From positions 1-11,101 of the forward strand of contig CAZAIO010000094.1 in NCBI GenBank assembly GCA_964485235.1: DNA of 11,101 nucleotides, read 5' to 3'. The notes below the pieces were generated by a model. It ran no database searches. It had not been told where the DNA came from and worked only from the letters and a program-made list of their open reading frames with translations. A program made the translations under genes and the position numbers. This DNA comes from CAZAIO01 sp964485235 (GTDB taxonomy: Bacteria; Chloroflexota; Dehalococcoidia; GIF9; UBA5629). Positions 6,151 to 11,101 of this stretch are shown piece by piece. Within the stretch, counting starts at the first letter, position 1. Every line of letters starts with the position of its first letter.

Positions 6151-6664
6151 AGTAATCAAAATAGATGTCGATAAATGTAACGGTTGCCGGGCATGTGAGG
6201 TTGTCTGTTCTGCCTTTCATGCTACGCCAAAGTACAGCAGTAATAATCCGGAGAGGTCGCGTATCAGGATTGTTCACGATGCATTGAAAGACATTTATAT
6301 TCCTGTGTATGCGGGAGAATACGCGAAGGCGGAATGTGCGGGCAGGGATAAATATGTAATCGATGGCAAGGAATATGATGAATGTACCTTTTGCCGGGCT
6401 TCATGTCCGTCACGGGCGATTTTCAAGGAGCCGGATTCCGGTCTTCCTCTGAAATGCGATATGTGTGAAGATGATCCGCCTCAAGAAGAACCGCTATGTG
6501 TTCAGTGGTGTTTAAGCGATGCTCTGACATATGAAGAAAAAGAAGAAGAAATAGAAGAAGAAGAACAACCGAAAGAGATGGAGGTCAGTCTGGGATCTTT
6601 GATCGATAAATTCGGGTTGGATAAAGTGACGAGTGCAGTTACCCGTATGTCGCAGAAAGACTGA
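6125..6664 (+). CDS. bamC: Benzoyl-CoA reductase iron-sulfur subunit BamC
   Basis: This 179-residue ferredoxin-like protein is the electron-transfer partner of BamB. Cysteines occur as C18-x2-C21-x2-C24-x3-C28, then C87-x2-C90-x3-C94, then C111-x2-C114 and C125-x3-C129. That arrangement suits three [4Fe-4S] clusters of the kind in four-cluster-type oxidoreductase subunits. A long insert (29-86) separates the first two groups, with a lone C71. A glutamate-rich stretch (137-147) leads to a short helical tail. An in-frame ATG exists upstream at 5990 inside bamB, but the start at 6125 is preferred: GAGAGG lies about 11 bases upstream and the ferredoxin motif then begins at the usual distance. The gene overlaps bamB by 26 bases and ends 29 bases before bamD. 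Confidence 0.93.
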   Translation: MSKVKRKVKVIKIDVDKCNGCRACEVVCSAFHATPKYSSNNPERSRIRIVHDALKDIYIPVYAGEYAKAECAGRDKYVIDGKEYDECTFCRASCPSRAIFKEPDSGLPLKCDMCEDDPPQEEPLCVQWCLSDALTYEEKEEEIEEEEQPKEMEVSLGSLIDKFGLDKVTSAVTRMSQKD

Positions 6665-6693
6665 ACCGTTAAGGTAAAAGAAAAGGATTCATA

Positions 6694-7842
6694 ATGAGAG
6701 TAGAAACCGTAGAGCCCTTCAAAGAGGCAATAGATTTCATAAAAATGAACGGCGGCGAAGCCTTCAAATACTGCTATCAATGCGGTCTGTGCGATACTGT
6801 ATGCCCGTGGAACAGGGTAAGAAATTTTAGTATGCGAAATATCGTCAGACAGGCTACTTTCGGCCTGTCCGAGATTGAGTCCGAGGATATCTGGAAATGC
6901 ACTACCTGCGGGTCTTGTCCGCAGCGATGTCCCAGGGGAGTAGGCACCATTGACGTAACCGTATCTGTTCGCCGGATAGCATCTGAAGCGGGTATAACTC
7001 CTGCCCCTATTCATACTGTGAGCGCGAGTCTTGGTTCTGTGGGAAATCCCCTGCGCGAAGAACCGACAAAAAGGGCTGATTGGACGAAAGACTTGCCGGT
7101 AAAAACCTTTACTGAAGGAACGGAAATCTTGTATTTCCCCGGGTGTTATCTCAGCTATGACTCACGGTTAAAGAAAGTTGCCGTTGCTACAGCCAAGATA
7201 CTCACCAAGGCCGGTGTAGACTTCGGTATCCTGGGTGCAAAGGAAAATTGCTGCGGGGAAAGTATTCGCAAAACAGGAGCCGAAGACCTGTTTAAAAAAC
7301 TGGCAAAGGAAAATATAAAGAATTTTATCGATAGCGGAGTAAAAAAGATACTGGTTTCCTCACCGCATTGTTATCATACATTTAAAAATGAATACCCGGA
7401 ATTTAAAGTCAATTTTGAGGTTGTTCACATTACACAGTTCTTAAACGAACTCATTAATGACGGACGGCTCAATTTGACCGGTGAGTATAAAAAGAAGATA
7501 ACCTACCATGATCCGTGTTACCTGGGCAGGCATAACGGAATATATGATGAACCCCGTAATGTTCTTAAAAAGATTGCAGGGATCGAGCTTGTCGAAATGC
7601 CTGACGCACGGGAAAGCAGCCTTTGTTGCGGAGGAGGCGGCGGTGGAATATGGATGGATACCAAGAAAGGCGAAAGGTTTTCCGATCTCAGATTGGAGCA
7701 GGCTGTTACACTGGGTGCGGAAGAACTGGTGACATCCTGCCCGTATTGCATCGTCAATTTTGAGGACAGCAGACTGGGACTGGAAAACAGTGAAATTCTG
7801 CAGATTAAGGATATCACGGAAATTATCCAGGAAGTAATATAA
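6694..7842 (+). CDS. bamD: HdrD-like iron-sulfur subunit BamD
   Basis: The 382-residue protein resembles the catalytic subunit of heterodisulfide reductase. Two ferredoxin motifs lie at C27-C30-C33-C37 and C69-C72-C75-C79. Two CCG domains follow. In the first, C151, C186-C187 and C226 are present, but the first cysteine of the expected CxxC is serine (S223, SPHC). The second is complete: C275, C311-C312 and C349-x2-C352. CCG domains hold non-cubane [4Fe-4S] clusters in HdrB/HdrD. In the Bam complex this subunit is thought to relay electrons between the bifurcating module and BamBC rather than reduce a heterodisulfide. The ATG at 6694 has AAAGGA six bases upstream. There are 29-base gaps to the genes on either side and no separate promoter in view, so it belongs to the bam operon. 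Confidence 0.93.
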   Translation: MRVETVEPFKEAIDFIKMNGGEAFKYCYQCGLCDTVCPWNRVRNFSMRNIVRQATFGLSEIESEDIWKCTTCGSCPQRCPRGVGTIDVTVSVRRIASEAGITPAPIHTVSASLGSVGNPLREEPTKRADWTKDLPVKTFTEGTEILYFPGCYLSYDSRLKKVAVATAKILTKAGVDFGILGAKENCCGESIRKTGAEDLFKKLAKENIKNFIDSGVKKILVSSPHCYHTFKNEYPEFKVNFEVVHITQFLNELINDGRLNLTGEYKKKITYHDPCYLGRHNGIYDEPRNVLKKIAGIELVEMPDARESSLCCGGGGGGIWMDTKKGERFSDLRLEQAVTLGAEELVTSCPYCIVNFEDSRLGLENSEILQIKDITEIIQEVI

Positions 7843-7871
7843 AGAGCTAAGAAACCGATAAGGACGGAAAA

Positions 7872-10800
7872 GTGGAAAACGAACTATTACCTGTAGAGAA
7901 CATTCAACAACCTGCTAAAAATGCCGGAAACGGCAATTATGGTGATGTAATGGTTGTTGGTGGAGGGATCAGCGGTATTCAGGCATCTCTCGATCTCGCT
8001 ACCGCTGGTTTTAAAGTCTTCCTTGTTGAGAAAGAACCTGCCATAGGCGGGCATATGGCTCAACTCGATAAGACCTTTCCGACCAACGACTGCTCCATGT
8101 GAATACTCTCACCTAAACTGGTCGAGGTCGGCCGGCATCCGAATATTGAGGTCTTCACACTCACCGAAGTGGAACGTGTTGAAGGTGAAGCAGGAGACTT
8201 TAGTGTAACATTGGTTAAAAAACCAAGGTATATAAATGAGGACAAATGCACAGGTTGTACAACATGTGTGGAGTATTGTCCTATAAAATATCCTGACCAA
8301 TTCAACCAGGATATTTCTCTTAATAAAGCCGTTCACATCTTCTTCGCACAGGCAATTCCACTGGTTGCGTATATCGACGAAAGCTGTCTTTATCTTAAAG
8401 AGAAGAAGTGCGGTATTTGCGAAAGTGTCTGCAAAAACGACGCTATTAATTTAAATCAAAAAGAAGAGAAGCTGGAGATGAAAGTCGGGGCGATTATTCT
8501 ATCTCCCGGTTTTGAGCCGTTCGATCCTTCCGTTAAATCCGAGTATGGTTACGGAAAGATGCAAAACGTGGTAACAAGTATGGATTACGAGCGACTTCTT
8601 TGCGCTACAGGTCCGTATGAAGGTGAAATTCTGCGTGCTTCGGATAAGAAGCATCCTCATAAAATTGCATGGATTCAATGTATCGGATCGAGAAAGGTAA
8701 CACCTAACGAAAACAGCTATTGTTCGGCTGTTTGCTGTACCTATACACAGAAACAGGTAATTCTTACCAAAGACCATGATGCCGATGCGGAGTGCACGAT
8801 CTTTCATAATGATGTCAGGTCCTACGGCAAAGACTTTGAGCAGTATTATCATAGAACAGAGAACCTGCCGGGTGTACGCTTTATCAGAAGCTACGTGGCT
8901 ATCAGTAAAGAAGACCCCGTAACCAAAAATGTAAGTATTAAATATTCAACCCCGGATGAAGGGGTAAAAGAAGAAGAGTTCGACATGGTTGTGCTGTCAA
9001 TCGGACTGAATCCGCCTTCCGATTATCAGGGAATCGCGGCGAAGTTCGGTATTGACGTTACCCCGCATGGTTTCTGCAAGTTCAGCACTATAAATCCGAT
9101 GCAGACTTCACGCAAGGGAATTTACTTGAGCGGCGCATTTCAGGGGCCTGTCGATATTCCCGAGACGGTGTTTTCCGCAAGCGGTGCCGGCGCACAATGC
9201 GGTGAGTTCCTCGACTACAGGCGCGGAAAACTGACTAAAGAGCGAATATATCCGCATGAGAGGGATGTTTCGGCGGAAGAACCGAAAATCGGTGTATTTG
9301 TGTGTCACTGCGGTGCGAACATCGGGAGAGTTGTAGATGTCCCGTCAGTTGTGGACTATTCGTTGACGCTGCCGAACGTTGTTTACGCACAGGAACAGCT
9401 CTTTTCATGTGCAACAAACTCGGCAAAAGAGATAACCGACATGATCAAAGAGAAAGGGCTTAACCGTGTAGTTGTCGCCGCCTGCTCTCCGAGAACGCTT
9501 GAACCTTTATTCAGAGATACGCTTCGTGAAGCGGGAATCAACCAGTATTATTACGAAATGGCGAACATTCGGGAGCATAATTCATGGGTCCATTCGAAAG
9601 AAAAAGAAGAGGCGACCCAGAAAGCTAAAGACATACTACGGATGTCTGTGGCAAGAGCCTGTCATCTGGAACCTCTACAGGAGATCGACCTGCCGGTGAA
9701 CAAGAATGCTTTAGTCGTAGGCGGGGGAATTGCCGGAATGACCTGTGCACTCTCTATCGCAGAACAGGGGCATGAGGTTTACGTGGTTGAAAAGGATGTA
9801 GACCTGGGAGGAACGGCAAGAAGAATGCATTACACGCTGGAAGGTCTCGATGTTCAATCATTCGTGAACGACCTTGTCCGGAAAGTATATAAACATCCGC
9901 TGATACATGTATATCCTGCCGCGACGATAGAGGAGGCGACAGGTTACGTGGGGAATTTTGTCACACTGGTGAAAAGCGAAGGCAGAAATCTCGAGATAAA
10001 ACATGGCGCGACCGTTATCGCAATAGGTGCTGACGAATATAAACCAACCGAATACCTCTACGGCGAGGATGAGAGAGTGTTTACCCAGCTTGAGCTGGAA
10101 GAAAAGATAGCGAGCGACGATGAAGAGTTGATGAAAGCTGAGACCATGGTAATGATCCAGTGTGTCGGATGCAGGCAGCCGGACAGGGACTACTGTGCAA
10201 GAGTATGCTGCAGCCACGCCATAAAGAATGCTTTAAAACTGAAAGAGAAAAATCCGCGTATAGATATCTACATTCTCTTCAGAGATATAAGGACATACGG
10301 ACTTATGGAGGACCGCTATCGCGAGGCCGCGGAAAAGGAAATAAAGTTCATTAGATATGAACCGGATAATAAACCTGTTGTAGAACCTGCCACGCAGGCT
10401 GGTCGGAGCGTGCTAAGGATTACGGTACCTGACCCGATTCTACGTAAAAATCTGGCGCTCGATACGGATTTCCTCACATTATCGGCAGCCGTCATTCCTC
10501 CGGCGGATAACAAAGATATTGCACAGATGTTTAAAGTATCTGTTGGTCCCAACGGTTTTTATAAGGAAGCGCATGTAAAATTACGTCCTGTGGACTTCGG
10601 TACCGACGGCGTTTTCCTGTGTGGCATAGCGCATTATCCCAAGCACATACCGGAGGCGATCAACCAGGCATATGGGGCAGCCGGGCGCGTTTTGACCCTG
10701 CTCTCCCATGACATAGTAACCGTATCGGGTTCCGTATGTGAAGTGAACGAGAGCAAATGTATTGCATGTGGAGCTTGCATATCTGCATGTACGTATAATG

Positions 10801-10982
10801 CCATAGAATTCCGTGATACAAAACAGGGCAAGAAAGCTGTAGTGAATCCCGTTATCTGTAAGGGTGACGGTCTTTGTAACGCAAAATGTCCGACCGGCGC
10901 TATACGGTTAAAGCATTTTACCGATGAAGAGATAATAAGCCAGATCGATGCGTCACTTCCTGCCCTTGAGAAAGTACATTAA
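7872..10982 (+). CDS. bamE: HdrA-like FAD/Fe-S selenoprotein BamE (Sec77)
   Basis: The gene encodes 1036 residues if the in-frame UGA at codon 77 is read as selenocysteine. The frame stays open on both sides, and TNDCSMU joins directly to ILSPK, exactly where HdrA proteins have cysteine. It is a double HdrA. The first half has an FAD motif GGGISG (30-35), an acidic E53, a ferredoxin insert with C126-C129-C132-C136 and C172-C180-C183-C187, and YCSAVCC (C284, C288, C289). The second half starts near the CHCG motif (C478, C480), then GGGIAG (617-622) and YCARVCC (C775, C779, C780). A C-terminal ferredoxin has C963-C966-C969-C973, but its other motif is C996-x5-C1002-x3-C1006 with D999 where a cysteine is expected. 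The start is GTG at 7872, with AAGGACGG just upstream. Its likely role is flavin-based electron bifurcation feeding BamD and BamBC, with BamF as partner. HdrA selenoproteins are known in methanogens. Confidence 0.93.
8100..8102 (+). other. UGA selenocysteine codon 77 of bamE
   Basis: This TGA interrupts an otherwise open frame at the position of a conserved HdrA cysteine (TNDCSM-U-ILSPK). No bases are lost or gained around it, and 959 further in-frame codons encode conserved HdrA sequence. A SECIS-like hairpin follows 15 bases later. UGA also serves as an ordinary stop in this window, for example for bamC, so the reading must depend on context. Confidence 0.93.
8118..8135 (+). promoter_or_regulatory. 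Bacterial SECIS-like hairpin of bamE
   Basis: CTGGTCG (8118-8124) pairs with CGGCCGG (8129-8135) over seven base pairs, two of them G-U, closing an AGGT loop (8125-8128). The E. coli fdhF SECIS has the same AGGU run in its loop, where SelB contacts the G and U. The stem begins 15 bases after the UGA, slightly farther than in fdhF (11). No bulged U is evident in the stem. The hairpin also encodes conserved HdrA residues (LVEVGR), so part of the pairing could be incidental. Confidence 0.7.
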
Positions 10983-11022
10983 CGGGCAGAAGGATGATCA
11001 TCTGTTTAGAAGGGAGACAAGA

Positions 11023-11101
11023 ATGAGTTCAGCACTCGATTTTAGCCCGAGAATATTGGGCTTTGTATGTCATTGGTGAGCATACGGCGCCGCCGATTTG
11101 G
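11023..11101 (+). CDS. bamF: MvhD-like selenoprotein BamF (Sec19), 5' end only
   Basis: An ATG at 11023 with AGGGAG (11011-11016) six bases upstream opens MSSALDFSPRILGFVCHW, then UGA at codon 19, then AYGAADL before the window ends. This is the start of the MvhD/VhuD family, whose N terminus carries a conserved motif of the form FVCxWCxYxGAD; here the second cysteine is the UGA. MvhD is a small [2Fe-2S] protein that passes electrons to HdrA, and VhuD of Methanococcus has selenocysteine in this motif. The gene lies 40 bases after bamE, the place of bamF in known bam operons. A SECIS element cannot be judged, as only 22 bases after the UGA are present. Confidence 0.88.
11077..11079 (+). other. 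UGA selenocysteine codon 19 of bamF
   Basis: The TGA falls in FVCHW-U-AYGAAD, replacing the second cysteine of the conserved MvhD motif. The reading frame continues with family-like sequence to the window end. If it were a true stop, an 18-residue peptide with a family-matching end would be left, which is unlikely. Confidence 0.88.

Noticed and set aside
6533..6570. Purine-rich GAA/AAA tract as a DNA repeat
   Set aside because: It encodes the glutamate-rich linker of BamC (about residues 137-147), a common feature with no independent repeat structure.
7872..8169. bamE as a pseudogene or two separate genes (stop at 8100, restart at 8169)
   Set aside because: The frame is unchanged on both sides, conserved HdrA sequence runs straight through the UGA, and the UGA sits at a known Cys/Sec position. 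The codon at 8169 is an internal GTG with no ribosome-binding site needed.
1..11101. CRISPR array, insertion sequence or prophage genes
   Set aside because: No regularly spaced repeats, transposase motifs, terminal inverted repeats or phage-like proteins were seen.

Overview
The window reads as chromosomal DNA from a strictly anaerobic bacterium that degrades aromatic compounds, most likely a Desulfobacterota-type sulfate reducer, iron reducer or syntroph, though a Gram-positive anaerobe cannot be excluded from sequence alone. The diagnostic content is the front of a class II (ATP-independent) benzoyl-CoA reductase operon, bamB-bamC-bamD-bamE-bamF. The cell must also make selenoproteins, because two genes carry an in-frame UGA exactly where their families have a conserved cysteine.

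Layout. Bases 1-53 are the 3' part of a tRNA-Arg(UCU). A SAM-dependent O-methyltransferase-like gene follows on the plus strand (205-1230). Two minus-strand genes converge on it: fdhD (2019-2771) and, downstream of fdhD, a nitroreductase-family flavoprotein gene (1264-1965). A 423-base divergent intergenic region (2772-3194) holds promoter-like sequences and inverted repeats. It separates fdhD from a plus-strand PaaX-family repressor gene (3195-4031). A 139-base gap with a hairpin and a possible 30-codon leader ORF leads into the bam genes: bamB (4171-6150), bamC (6125-6664), bamD (6694-7842), bamE (7872-10982, read through UGA at 8100-8102) and the first 26 codons of bamF (from 11023, UGA at 11077-11079), which run off the end.

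How the genes work together. BamB is the tungsten bis-metallopterin subunit that reduces the benzoyl-CoA ring, and BamC is its iron-sulfur partner. BamD (HdrD-like), BamE (a double HdrA-like FAD/Fe-S protein) and BamF (MvhD-like) form the electron-transfer part, thought to supply low-potential electrons by flavin-based bifurcation. PaaX-family proteins usually sense aryl-CoA thioesters, so the adjacent regulator is a natural candidate to sense benzoyl-CoA or a related ester. FdhD-family proteins sulfurate Mo/W cofactors; the one here lacks the usual CxxC, and its position beside a tungsten enzyme suggests, without proving, a role in cofactor maturation.

The most notable points are the two adjacent selenoprotein genes with a SECIS-like hairpin after the first UGA, the cysteine-less FdhD, the PaaX-like regulator beside bamB, a possible leader ORF coupled to bamB, and replaced cluster-ligand cysteines in BamD and BamE.
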